A stretch of DNA of 56,921 nt from positions 1 through 56,921 of the forward strand of contig NZ_BDBV01000100.1 in assembly GCF_001613165.1 (NCBI RefSeq). Reading direction: 5' to 3'. The translations under genes were made by a program, and so were the position numbers. Positions 1 through 8,637 of the stretch are shown here, one piece after another. Origin of the DNA: Nocardia mexicana NBRC 108244. Lineage in GTDB: Bacteria; Actinomycetota; Actinomycetes; Mycobacteriales; Mycobacteriaceae. A model generated the notes under the pieces. That model saw only the letters and a program-made list of their open reading frames with translations, had not been told where the DNA came from and searched no databases. Within the stretch, counting starts at the first letter, position 1. The number at the start of each line of letters is the position of its first letter.

Positions 1-2224
1 GGCGCGGTAGCGCCGGGCGGCCGTCTCCGGCGGGTGCGGGGTCGGCGCGCCGGCCGGGGGTGAGGTCGGATCCGCTGTCGCCGTTCGGGATCGGCTCGTC
101 GTGAGGATCCGATGCGGAGGTGAACCACGCCGATCGGTGCTGTGCCGGTGCGGGCATATCCGGCGGCTCACCGCGGCCCGCCGCGCCGATCGATGCCGCT
201 CGGTATCCCGATCGGATCGGCGGCTCGCCGGGCGGATCCTCCTGCGGCGCCGCGGATTCGATGAGCGCCGACGGGATCAGCACCACCGCGCGCACGCCGC
301 CGTAGACGGATTCGCTGAGCCGGACCGAGATGCCGTGCCGGGTGGACAGTTTCGCGACCACGAACATGCCCAGCCGAGTATCGCTGGACAGGGCCGCCAC
401 GCTGAAGTCCGGTGGGTCGGCGAGCATGGAATTGCGCTCGGCGAGTTCGGTGTCCGGCATGCCGAGACCCTGGTCGACGATCTCGACGACGACGCCCTTG
501 CCGACCACGGCGCCGGAGACCTCGACCCGCGACTGCGGCGGGGAGAACGCGGTGGCGTTGTCCATCAGCTCGGCCAGCAGGTGGATGGTGTCCGCGACGG
601 CGTTGCTCGCGATCGGCGTCTCGGGCATGCGGCCGGTCTGAATCCGGGTGTAGTCCAGGCTTTCCGATACGGCGCTGCGCACCACTTCGAGCAGCGGCAC
701 CGGTTTGCGCCAGCGCCGGCCCGGCTGCTCGCCGCCGAGGATGGTGAGGTTTTCGGCATTGCGCCGGGCCCGGGTCGCCAGATGATCGAGCTGGAACAGC
801 AGTTCGAGCTGCTCGGGGTCCTCCTGCCGGCGCTCGGCCTGGTCGAGCAGCGCGAGCTGGCGGTGTGCCACGACCTGGCTGCGATGCGCGATGTTGAGGA
901 AGATGGCGTTCACCCCCGCGCGCATCGCCGATTCGCCGACGGCGGCGGAGACGGCCGCGACATGGGCGCGGTTGAACGCGTCGGCGACCTGGCCGAGTTC
1001 GTCGGTGCCGAAGTCCAGGCGGGCGGCCTCGGCGGCGGTGTCGACCCGTTCCCCCTCGCTCAAGCGGCGGGTGAGATCGGGCAGTCGATCATCGGCGATG
1101 TGCAGCGTGTCGGCGCGCAGGCGGCGCATCCGCCGGATGAACCGGTTGGCGAGCACCAGCGCCGCGAGGAAGGCCGCGACCGTGATCAGCAGGACGGCCA
1201 GACCGCCGAGCAGGGATCTGGTGGCGGTGTCGTTGCCCTCTTCCCGGGCGGTGACGTGGGCGTCGCGGCTCTGGTCCTCCCAGAGTCGCAGCAGCGCGGA
1301 AGTCACCTGCGCGGACGCGTTCTGCCAGTCCGCGATGCCGGTCGGCAGCGGGTCCGGCCGGGTGCCGCGGGCGCGAGACGATCCGCCGGTCTCGGCGGTC
1401 TCGTCGACCGGGCCCGGCCCGCGCACCGCGAGGGCGTCCTGCATCGAGTGCACCTGCTGCCATGCCGGACCGGAGGTGATCGCCCGCAGCTGATCGAGCC
1501 GCTGTTGTTTCAGTACGGCACCGGAATATGTTGCCTCGCCCCGGAATTCACCGACGTAGCGCATGAACTCGGTCCACTGCTCGGGTGTCAGTCCGCCCGC
1601 TGTGAGCGCCACCGATCCCAGCGTGTCGGCCTTCGACAGTGCCTCGGCGGCACGTAGCGGCTCTACGCCGTAACTCAATTCGATGGCGATCCCGGCGTCG
1701 GGCGCCACCCGGGCCGCGAGCATCGAGGCGGCGATGATGGTCTCGATGACGCTGCTGAAGAACCCGAACACCTGCTCCGGCGGGACCTGATGGGCGTCGA
1801 TCCGGCCGCGCAGCGGCGGAACCGCATTGAACAGTGCGTTGTAGCCCTCGATGTCGGACGCGGACCCGTCGGGGTTCATCTCCCGGGCGGCGTCGCCCTT
1901 GGCCACCACCGCGGCCAGCGCATCGTTGGAACGCTGGCGCGCGGTGACCAGGCCCGCGGTGGCCGCCGTATCGCCCGCGAGGTGCAGCAGCGACAGGCGA
2001 CGCTCCTCCTCGAACGCCGTCACCATCAGGATAGCGGGAGTCGTTGTGCTGCTGGCCAATTCGGCCCAGCGCTGGGCGTCCCGGCCGCTACTGACGAGAT
2101 AGGCCGCCGCGCCGACGCCGATGGTGAGCAGGGTGACGCTGGTGATGAGGACGATGATCAGCAGGCGGGTACGGACGCCCAGTCGGCCGCGGGCATTGCC
2201 GAGCTTCGCCGGAGAAAACCGCAC
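1..2224 (-). CDS. Conservon-type sensor histidine kinase (NIT-HAMP-HATPase), 3' end beyond window
   Basis: Membrane sensor kinase of the actinobacterial CvnA type, cut by the left edge (741 residues visible). Read from a GTG at 2224 with an AGGAGG Shine-Dalgarno 7 nt upstream; the nearest upstream ATG is followed by an in-frame stop. TM1 spans about residues 21-43. A nitrate/nitrite-sensing-like extracellular region follows, then TM2 at about 337-362 and a HAMP segment. A dimerisation-like stretch with LNIAHRSQVVAHRQL lies near 445. The ATPase domain has the N box ELMDNATAFSPP near 550, DQGLGMPD near 586 and GLGMFVV near 620. The residues after about 660 are a Pro/Gly-rich tail. In this family the kinase is normally followed by a roadblock protein, a DUF742 protein and a small GTPase; those would lie left of the window. 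The stimulus is unknown. Confidence 0.85.
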   Translation of the reverse strand, partial: MRFSPAKLGNARGRLGVRTRLLIIVLITSVTLLTIGVGAAAYLVSSGRDAQRWAELASSTTTPAILMVTAFEEERRLSLLHLAGDTAATAGLVTARQRSNDALAAVVAKGDAAREMNPDGSASDIEGYNALFNAVPPLRGRIDAHQVPPEQVFGFFSSVIETIIAASMLAARVAPDAGIAIELSYGVEPLRAAEALSKADTLGSVALTAGGLTPEQWTEFMRYVGEFRGEATYSGAVLKQQRLDQLRAITSGPAWQQVHSMQDALAVRGPGPVDETAETGGSSRARGTRPDPLPTGIADWQNASAQVTSALLRLWEDQSRDAHVTAREEGNDTATRSLLGGLAVLLITVAAFLAALVLANRFIRRMRRLRADTLHIADDRLPDLTRRLSEGERVDTAAEAARLDFGTDELGQVADAFNRAHVAAVSAAVGESAMRAGVNAIFLNIAHRSQVVAHRQLALLDQAERRQEDPEQLELLFQLDHLATRARRNAENLTILGGEQPGRRWRKPVPLLEVVRSAVSESLDYTRIQTGRMPETPIASNAVADTIHLLAELMDNATAFSPPQSRVEVSGAVVGKGVVVEIVDQGLGMPDTELAERNSMLADPPDFSVAALSSDTRLGMFVVAKLSTRHGISVRLSESVYGGVRAVVLIPSALIESAAPQEDPPGEPPIRSGYRAASIGAAGRGEPPDMPAPAQHRSAWFTSASDPHDEPIPNGDSGSDLTPGRRADPAPAGDGRPALPR

Positions 2225-2329
2225 CGGTCCAACCTCCTAGAGCGCCGCCATGGAGAACGGCGATTCACATACATTGGCAAGAGAGGGTATGCGACGTCGG
2301 CCGTATACCCATGGGTGAGAAGGCCGGTG

Positions 2330-4288
2330 CTAGCGGTTCAGTTGGGCGGCAAGGTGTTCGGCATTCATATAGGCGATGGCCTCGATCGACACCATCGGAT
2401 TGACGCCCGACGATGTCGGGAAGCACGAGGCGTCGGCCACCACGATATTGGGGACCTCCCAGGTGGCGCCGTCCGGATTCGTCGCCGACATGTCCGGTGA
2501 GCCGCCCATGCGTGCCGAGCCCATGATGTGCAGGGCCGCCATCGAACATTGCCCGGGACCGTAACCGGCGGCGTCTGCGGCCGCGACGAATTCGGTGTGC
2601 GAGCCGCGGACGCCGGGTTCGTAGGAGGCGCCAGCCTGATGGCCCGAGAAGATGCGCTTGGCGCCCGCGGCCTCCAGAATTTGTGCGGCGCCACCGATTC
2701 CGGTGCGCAGATGCGCGCGATCGCGATCGGACAGCTGATACTTCACGATCGGCTCCCCGCCGCGATCGACGGTGACCGTGCCGTGGTCGCGGTCGCGGGT
2801 GATGATGCCGACGACTCCGGTGTGCGCGAGCTCGAGCATGGTGGCGCGGTGCTGGTCGGCGCCGCGCCAGTTCATGAACCCGACCGCGAGACCCGGTTGC
2901 ACGGGCCCGGTCTCGTAGATGACGCCGTAGCCGCTGCCGTCGAGATCCCGGTGCCGGCGGCAGATGCGGGCCTGCATGCCCCCCTCCCAGGGCCGGACTT
3001 CCTCCTCGAACACGCCGTAGACGGCGGCGGCCGGATGCAGGCGCAGATAACGGCCGATGTTGTTGTTGCGCAACCCCGATCGCCGCAGCAGCGCGGGGGT
3101 CTGGATCGCACCGGCGGCGACCACGACCGCCCGCGCGCGCACGTCGATGCGGGCGCCGTCGGAGGTTACTGCCGTGACGCCTTCGGCGCGGCCGTTGCGC
3201 ACGTCGACGCTGCGCACGTTCGCGTCGACGACCAGCCGTGCGCCCTTCGCGGCCGCGTCGGCGAGCCAGGTCTTGGTGACCGATTGCTTGGCACCGAGGC
3301 GGCAACCGTAGCCGCAACTGCCGCAGTCGGTTCCGGCGTCGCAGCTGCGGGAGACGTTGCGGGGCAGGGCATCGACCTGCCAGCCGAGTGCGGTGGCGCC
3401 GCGTTCGAGAATCGCGTCGCGGGCCGACAGGGGGGAACGGTCGCCGTTCACGCCGATCCGGCGCTGGACGGCGGCCAGGGCGTCGTCGTATTCGGTTGTC
3501 GTGAACCGGGGAACGCCGAGGTCGGACCATTCCGCACGGACATCGTCGGGGGTGGGCAGGGAGGTGCTCCAGTTGACGACGGTGCCGCCGCCCAGGCAGG
3601 TGCCCGCGGCCAGGGTGAGCTGGCCTTCGGCGGTGGCCTGCGGTCCGGGGGCGTACAGGCGCAGCAGGCCGTCGAGCTCGCCGGTGCCGAAATCGCGGTC
3701 GTCGTAATAGTTTCCGCGTTCGAGCACGACGACGTCGAGGCCCGCCTCGGCCAGTACCGCGGCGGCCGTGCCGCCGCCCGCCCCGGAGCCGACGACGACC
3801 ACATCGCAGGTGAGCGTGGTGGGTTCGGTGGGCCGCAGCGGTGCCAGCGCGGGTTGCGGCGCGCTGCGCAGCGGCCCCGGGGGAGCGGGGTAGCCCATCT
3901 GCTTCCACAGCGGATTGACCCCGGTGGGACCGGGAGTGGCGTTGTAGGCAAGCAGCGCCGCGGATTTCAGGGCCTGGAACAGCGTGCGCTTCGCCGCCAG
4001 CCGCGAATCGCCGAGCCGCAGCAGCGACCGCTCCCGCTCGGCCTGCGACAGCGCCGAGAAGCGCCGCGGCCCGCTGCCGGTGAGCAGCCCGAAAACCCTG
4101 GAGTCCCAGAGGTTCAACAGCATTGCGAGCTGCTTGACCTCGGCCTCGCGCGGATTACGCGCGAGCATCCGCAAGACGGTCTCCACGGCGCCGAGCTCGC
4201 TCGCCGAGGGGAGCGCCAGCCCGTCGCCGGGGGCGAAGGTGTCGCAGATCAGGCCGAGTGCTGCGCGCTGTTTTGCCGTTGGTTCCAT
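2330..4288 (-). CDS. GMC-family FAD-dependent alcohol oxidase/dehydrogenase
   Basis: 652-residue GMC oxidoreductase of the long-chain fatty alcohol oxidase branch. It is expected to oxidise a primary alcohol to an aldehyde using FAD. An N-terminal helical region (1-160) resembles a gluconate-dehydrogenase-subunit-3-like fold. The FAD-binding GSGAGG sits at 167-172, and a Cys-rich stretch (CDAGTDCGSCGYGC) typical of this branch lies in the middle. The C-terminal active-site region has HIMGSARMG (His about 587) and SGVNPMVSIEA (Asn about 630). The ATG at 4288 is preferred because AAGGGG lies 5 nt upstream; a GTG at 4321 is possible but has no ribosome-binding site. A perfect 15-bp palindrome about 50 nt upstream is shared with the preceding lcp-like gene, which suggests co-regulation. 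The substrate is inferred; oxidation of isoprenoid cleavage products is one possibility. Confidence 0.88.
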   Translation of the reverse strand: MEPTAKQRAALGLICDTFAPGDGLALPSASELGAVETVLRMLARNPREAEVKQLAMLLNLWDSRVFGLLTGSGPRRFSALSQAERERSLLRLGDSRLAAKRTLFQALKSAALLAYNATPGPTGVNPLWKQMGYPAPPGPLRSAPQPALAPLRPTEPTTLTCDVVVVGSGAGGGTAAAVLAEAGLDVVVLERGNYYDDRDFGTGELDGLLRLYAPGPQATAEGQLTLAAGTCLGGGTVVNWSTSLPTPDDVRAEWSDLGVPRFTTTEYDDALAAVQRRIGVNGDRSPLSARDAILERGATALGWQVDALPRNVSRSCDAGTDCGSCGYGCRLGAKQSVTKTWLADAAAKGARLVVDANVRSVDVRNGRAEGVTAVTSDGARIDVRARAVVVAAGAIQTPALLRRSGLRNNNIGRYLRLHPAAAVYGVFEEEVRPWEGGMQARICRRHRDLDGSGYGVIYETGPVQPGLAVGFMNWRGADQHRATMLELAHTGVVGIITRDRDHGTVTVDRGGEPIVKYQLSDRDRAHLRTGIGGAAQILEAAGAKRIFSGHQAGASYEPGVRGSHTEFVAAADAAGYGPGQCSMAALHIMGSARMGGSPDMSATNPDGATWEVPNIVVADASCFPTSSGVNPMVSIEAIAYMNAEHLAAQLNR

Positions 4289-4334
4289 GAAAACCCCTTC
4301 GTTCCGCCTGAGTTCTACCACGCGGCGAGAATTT

Positions 4335-4349
4335 GCGATAACTTATCGC
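4335..4349. promoter_or_regulatory. Perfect 15-bp palindromic operator upstream of the GMC oxidase
   Basis: GCGATAACTTATCGC is a perfect inverted repeat around C4342, AT-rich in a GC-rich background, 46-60 nt upstream of the GMC oxidase start. Related copies lie in the lcp-like promoter region (5731-5745 and 5885-5899). The form (short palindrome, odd centre) fits a TetR-like or GntR-like repressor. No cognate regulator is adjacent. Confidence 0.6.
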
Positions 4350-4401
4350 GTTCTTCGCGACCTCGCACGTGCTGGCAGTCGCAGGCGGGCGAGCGGCGTC
4401 C

Positions 4402-5643
4402 TCAGCGCGGCGGTTGGCTCATATCCCGGTTCATGAGCGGGATCTGGATGCTGATCGGCATGCGGAGTTCGGCCGCGTAGTAGAGGGTGAACTGACGCAG
4501 GAACTCGTCGAAGAGCCAGTATGCCTCCTGGGTGGGCGGGATGGCGCCGAGCACGCCCTCGCGCACGGCGATGAACGGTCCCCAGCTCACCTGCAGTAGC
4601 GGGCTCCACACCGGCTCCCTCGGGATGGCCAGCCAGTCGGCGATCCTGTCGCCGAGTACGAAGCGGGTGAACGCGCCGAGAATGGGTTTGCTGAGCAGGG
4701 AGAGATCGAGATTCACGCCCAGCCGCAGGAGTCGGTCGGCCAGGTTGACGCCCTCGGGGGTGGGGGCGAGTATCGGCTCCAGAACCTGCGTGGCCTGAGC
4801 GTTCGCCTCGTTCCAGGAGTTCGGGATGTACTCGTCGCGGATGCCGAGCAGATGCGCGCACAGTTGCCAAATGTGTAGGTAGGCTTGGGATTCCGCTGCG
4901 GGGATGGGTACCCGCCAGGCGGTCAGGTTCCGCATGATGGTGGTGGACAGGCTGTGCCACGTGACCATCATGTCGTGCTGGCTGATCGGGATCTCCTCGT
5001 CGGCCACGTGCGCCCAGTGCGGTGACCGGGGCAGCAGATGGCGCACCCCGGAATGCGCCAGCCTGGTTTTCACGCAGGTCACGATCATCTCGCCATCGGG
5101 GGCGTAGGCGTTCGGGGTCCCGATGTCGTAACCGAGTTTCGCGGTCTTGGCGATGCGGTCCTTCAGGTCGTAGCCGCCCTTGGAGTAGTAGACCGCCCGC
5201 GCTTCCTTCGGGATGACGGTGCTCATCATGCCGCTGGCCATGGCGTACAGCACGCCGAGGTAGGTGCCGCGCTTCTCGTTGAACTCCACTGCGGCAGCGA
5301 GTGCGGCCGGATCCGTCCACGGGGGAAGCCGCCGGGCGGACTCCACGAAGTCGCGCACGTCGTCCGGCAGTCCGGCGGGTAACGGCTGATTGTTCTTGGT
5401 CCAGGTCTTCAACAGCTCGTTGACCCGGGGCGCATCGCCGCGGTCGAGCACCGAGGCCACCAATTGATCGGATTCGGGGTCCCATACCCCCATCGGATCG
5501 GCTCCGGGGCCGTCACCCGCCACCGAACCCTCGGGCGACCAGCTCCACGGCTGTGCCCGGGCGGGCGACGTGATCGCCAGTGCGCCGACGGCACCCAGCA
5601 ATCCTCCGGTCTTCAACACGTGGCGTCTGTCGAATCCATCCAT
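4402..5643 (-). CDS. lcp: Latex clearing protein / MpaB-family heme oxygenase (Lcp-like)
   Basis: 413-residue secreted b-type heme dioxygenase of the DUF2236/Lcp family. Characterised members cleave poly(cis-1,4-isoprene) oxidatively into oligo-isoprenoids with aldehyde and ketone ends. The ATG at 5643 has GAGGAG 7 nt upstream. A Tat signal is visible (DRRHVLK, then a hydrophobic stretch ending SPARA near residue 30). Residues reported as functional in the Streptomyces K30 enzyme (Glu148, Arg164, Lys167, Thr168, His198) are all present with the same spacing: Glu147, Arg163, Lys166, Thr167 and the proximal-ligand candidate His197. The length matches the roughly 400-residue family. The gene stands alone with its own promoter region and palindromic operators, and a GMC oxidase lies downstream. 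Non-rubber MpaB-type activity cannot be excluded, but the residue match favours a true Lcp. Confidence 0.85.
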   Translation of the reverse strand: MDGFDRRHVLKTGGLLGAVGALAITSPARAQPWSWSPEGSVAGDGPGADPMGVWDPESDQLVASVLDRGDAPRVNELLKTWTKNNQPLPAGLPDDVRDFVESARRLPPWTDPAALAAAVEFNEKRGTYLGVLYAMASGMMSTVIPKEARAVYYSKGGYDLKDRIAKTAKLGYDIGTPNAYAPDGEMIVTCVKTRLAHSGVRHLLPRSPHWAHVADEEIPISQHDMMVTWHSLSTTIMRNLTAWRVPIPAAESQAYLHIWQLCAHLLGIRDEYIPNSWNEANAQATQVLEPILAPTPEGVNLADRLLRLGVNLDLSLLSKPILGAFTRFVLGDRIADWLAIPREPVWSPLLQVSWGPFIAVREGVLGAIPPTQEAYWLFDEFLRQFTLYYAAELRMPISIQIPLMNRDMSQPPR

Positions 5644-5730
5644 GTCGCTACTCCTCAACGAGTGCCGCCGCTGAAACCGTCGGCGGTGCCGATCCTCGCT
5701 CCCGGCAAAGCGGGTTCCGTGCGAGAATTA

Positions 5731-5745
5731 TCGGTAACTTAACAT
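5731..5745. promoter_or_regulatory. Degenerate copy of the GATAA-C-TTATC operator, lcp-like promoter
   Basis: TCGGTAACTTAACAT matches the perfect site at 4335-4349 at 10 of 15 positions, including the central GTAACTTA-like core (TAACTTA). It lies about 90-100 nt upstream of the lcp-like start. Weaker than the other two copies. Confidence 0.4.
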
Positions 5746-5884
5746 GGGTGCGAGTACGCCGTCCGGGCTTTCGCGGAGTTGGTGTCTTGCCTGATCATGT
5801 TGATCTTCAACGAGCCTGACCAGGCAACTGCTGGCCCGAGGTTGGCCAACATCTGGCGTCAGTGCACGCCTACGTCGAAAATGG

Positions 5885-5899
5885 TCGATAACTTAGCGG
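5885..5899. promoter_or_regulatory. Second upstream copy of the GATAA-C-TTATC operator
   Basis: TCGATAACTTAGCGG matches the perfect site at 12 of 15 positions. It lies in the 299-bp gap between the monooxygenase stop and the lcp-like gene, about 245 nt from the lcp-like start. Apart from these two sites, the gap (5644-5942) shows no gene. Confidence 0.5.
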
Positions 5900-5942
5900 C
5901 GAGCGACCGCCTCCTCGTGAGGTGCGTCCGAAGTCCCCGGTC

Positions 5943-7445
5943 TCAGTGCGTGAACGAGTAGTCGCGCAGCGGGAAGTGCTTGTTGCCCCACCACATCGAC
6001 ATATGTGTGGTCGGGCGCATGACCGCGGCCTCGCCCTGATAGTTGACGTAGTAGGTGTTGCTGTCGGCGCAGTGCGGGGTCAGCCAGAACGTGCGGGGAG
6101 CGCGGGTGCGGCACAGGGCGAGATATCGATCGTGGGCGCGCTGCCGGACCTCGACGGTCCGCAGGCCGCGCCGCCGTGCGGTACCGATGGCCCGTGCCGC
6201 GTGCCGGGCCGTGCACTCCACCATCGCGATCAGCGACGCCGCCGCAACCCCGTAGGGCCCGGTGATCAGGAACATATTCGGGAACCGGGGGATCGAAACA
6301 CCCTGGTACGCCTGGAATCCCGACCGGTCCCAGAACTCGTGCAGGTTCTCGCCCGCCCGCCCGTACACCGGGAACGACGGCGTACATCCCTTCTCCATCA
6401 GCCGGAAACCGGTGGCGCACACCACCACGTCCGCCGGATGCAGTGTGCCGTCGGCGGTTTGGATACCGGCATCGACGATCTTCGTGATCGACGAGGTGAC
6501 GAGTTCGACATTGTCGCGCGTGAACGCCCGGAGGTAGCGGTCCGATACCGAGGACCGCTTGCAGCCGGGGGAGTAGTTCGGTAGCAGGCGCTCCACCAGT
6601 TCCGGCCGGTCGGTGAGTTCACGCCGGAAGAACCGCTCCGATGCGGCTCGGTAGGCGTCGATCAGCCGTGGGATCCGCCGGTGGTACAGGGCGATTCCCA
6701 GCAGCGCCAGGTCGGAGGCACCCGCCAGGGCGGTGCGAATCATGCGCCGTAGCACGGGGAGTTCGAGGACTCGCTTGGTCGCCGGGGACAGCGGGCGATC
6801 TCGTTTGGGTAGCACCCAGATGCCGCGCCGCTGGAAGACGGTGAGCCGCTCGGCATGCTCGGCCAGTTCCGGAATCACCTGCAGCGCGGAGGAACCGGTG
6901 CCGATGACGGCGATCCGCTTACCCGTGTAGTCGAAGTCGTGATCCCAGCGGGCCGTGTGCACGACCTTGCCGCCGTAGCTGTCGAGCCCGTCGATATCGG
7001 GGAGTCGTGGGATGTCGAGGGCGCCGACGGCGGAGATGAAGTAGCGCGTGGTTACTCGGTTACCGTCGTCGAACATCAAGTGCCAGAGCGAGTTCCGATC
7101 ATCCCATCGAGCCTCGGTCACGGAGGTTGCCAGGCGCAGGTGCGGCCGCAGCCCGTAGCGGTCGACGACCTGCCGGGCATACTGCTGGACCTCGGCGCCG
7201 GGGGAGAACAGCCGAGACATCTGCCGGGGCCGCTCGTAGGAGAAGCTGTAGTAGATCGACGGCGTATCGGCGGCGACCCCGGGGTAGGTGTTCACGTGCC
7301 AGGTGCCGCCCACGTCGGTGTTCTTGTCGACGATGAGGAAGTCGTCGATGCCCGCCCGGCGCAATTCGACCCCGGCGCCGATGCCGCCGAACCCGGCGCC
7401 GACCACCACCGCTTCGTAGTCGGGTTCCCGCGCTGGTGCCTCCAT
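5943..7445 (-). CDS. Class B flavin monooxygenase, Baeyer-Villiger type
   Basis: 500-residue FAD/NADPH monooxygenase. The FAD motif GAGFGG is at residues 16-21, a GGTW segment near 46-49, and the second Rossmann motif IGTGSS near 181-186. Between them is YGGKVVHTARWD (157-168), which fits the Baeyer-Villiger fingerprint FxGxxxHxxxW[PD] with Tyr for Phe. Such enzymes insert oxygen next to ketones, and some N-oxidise amines. It is the last gene of a five-gene minus-strand operon, 15 nt after the acyl-CoA dehydrogenase, with GGAGGG before its ATG. In this lipid cluster it may oxidise the chain or an amine nitrogen. The downstream neighbour is the lcp-like gene, so a role on ketone-ended isoprenoids is a less likely alternative. 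Confidence 0.85.
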   Translation of the reverse strand: MEAPAREPDYEAVVVGAGFGGIGAGVELRRAGIDDFLIVDKNTDVGGTWHVNTYPGVAADTPSIYYSFSYERPRQMSRLFSPGAEVQQYARQVVDRYGLRPHLRLATSVTEARWDDRNSLWHLMFDDGNRVTTRYFISAVGALDIPRLPDIDGLDSYGGKVVHTARWDHDFDYTGKRIAVIGTGSSALQVIPELAEHAERLTVFQRRGIWVLPKRDRPLSPATKRVLELPVLRRMIRTALAGASDLALLGIALYHRRIPRLIDAYRAASERFFRRELTDRPELVERLLPNYSPGCKRSSVSDRYLRAFTRDNVELVTSSITKIVDAGIQTADGTLHPADVVVCATGFRLMEKGCTPSFPVYGRAGENLHEFWDRSGFQAYQGVSIPRFPNMFLITGPYGVAAASLIAMVECTARHAARAIGTARRRGLRTVEVRQRAHDRYLALCRTRAPRTFWLTPHCADSNTYYVNYQGEAAVMRPTTHMSMWWGNKHFPLRDYSFTH

Positions 7446-7460
7446 GGTCTGCCCTCCACT

Positions 7461-8615
7461 TCAGATCGTGTGATTGAGCCCCAGGCTGCGGCCGATGAAT
7501 TCCTTCATGACCTCGGTGGTGCCGCCGTAGATGGTCAGCACCCGGGTGTCGAGATAGGCCTTGGCGATGGGGTATTCGCGCATGTAGCCGTAGCCGCCGT
7601 GCAGTTGCAGGCACCGGTCCACCACGCGCACCACCTCCTCGGTGGTCCACATCTTGACCATCGCCGCGTCGCGCGCCGACAGCGTTGCGGCATTGAGCGA
7701 TTCGACGCAGCGGTCCACGAACAGCCGGGCGAGGGTGGCGCTGGTGGACAGGTCGGCGAGGGTGAACCGGACGTTCTGCAGTTCGCCGAGCGGTTTACCG
7801 AATGCGCTGCGGCCACGGACATAGTCGATGGTCGTGTCCAGGCTGTTCTCCATCGCGGCCACCGCGCCGACCGCGATGGACAGCCGCTCCCGCGGCAGGT
7901 TCTGCATCAGATAGGCGAAGGCCATGCCCTCGCGCCCGATCAGATTGTCCGCGGGCACTCGAACGTCGGTGAAGAACAGTTCGGCGGTGTCCTGGGCGGG
8001 CTGCCCGATCTTGTCCAGCGCCCGGCCGCGTTCGAAGCCCGCCATGCCGCGCTCCACGGCGAACAGGCTGAAGCCGCGCCCCGCCTTGGCCGGATCGGTC
8101 TGTGCGACAACGATCACCAGATCGGCGTTGATGCCGTTGGTGATGAACATCTTGGTGCCGTTGAGGATCCAGTCGTCGCCGTCGCGCACCGCACGGGTGG
8201 TGATGCCCAGCAGGTCGCTGCCCGCGCCCGGTTCGGTCATGGCGATGGCCGTGATGAGCTCGCCGCTGACCATGCCGGGCAGCCAGCGGCGCTGCTGCTC
8301 GGCGCTGCCGTACCGCAGCAGGTACGGCAGCACGACATCGTTGTGCAGCGCGAAACCCAGTCCGGTGCAGCCGCTCCGGACGCTCTCCTCGTTGACCACG
8401 ACGTTGAAGCGGAAGTCGTCGATACCGCCGCCGCCGAACTCCTCGGGCACCTCGGTGCCGAGGAAGCCCAGCCGACCGGCCTCGCGCCAGACCTCGCGAT
8501 CGACGACGCCCTGCCGCTCCCACGTATCGTGGAACGGCCGCACGTGCTCGGCCAGGAATTTCTGATAGGACTCGGCGAACAGCCGGTGGTCGGTGTCGAA
8601 AAGTGTGCGTTCCAT
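7461..8615 (-). CDS. Acyl-CoA (or acyl-ACP) dehydrogenase
   Basis: 384-residue FAD-dependent dehydrogenase introducing an alpha,beta double bond in an acyl thioester. Family signatures are AMTEPGAGSDLLGI in the middle domain, QLHGGYGYMREYPI and IYGGTTEVMKEFIGR at the C-terminus. Glu368 (in TTEVMKE) is the expected catalytic base. Length and order of domains are normal. The gene lies 22 nt after the SDR and 15 nt before the monooxygenase, and an ACP is encoded two genes upstream. The substrate is therefore more likely an ACP-bound chain made by the neighbouring FAAL than a free beta-oxidation CoA ester; that is inference. Confidence 0.9.
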   Translation of the reverse strand: MERTLFDTDHRLFAESYQKFLAEHVRPFHDTWERQGVVDREVWREAGRLGFLGTEVPEEFGGGGIDDFRFNVVVNEESVRSGCTGLGFALHNDVVLPYLLRYGSAEQQRRWLPGMVSGELITAIAMTEPGAGSDLLGITTRAVRDGDDWILNGTKMFITNGINADLVIVVAQTDPAKAGRGFSLFAVERGMAGFERGRALDKIGQPAQDTAELFFTDVRVPADNLIGREGMAFAYLMQNLPRERLSIAVGAVAAMENSLDTTIDYVRGRSAFGKPLGELQNVRFTLADLSTSATLARLFVDRCVESLNAATLSARDAAMVKMWTTEEVVRVVDRCLQLHGGYGYMREYPIAKAYLDTRVLTIYGGTTEVMKEFIGRSLGLNHTI

Positions 8616-8637
8616 GGTTACCGTATGCCGTTGGGGC

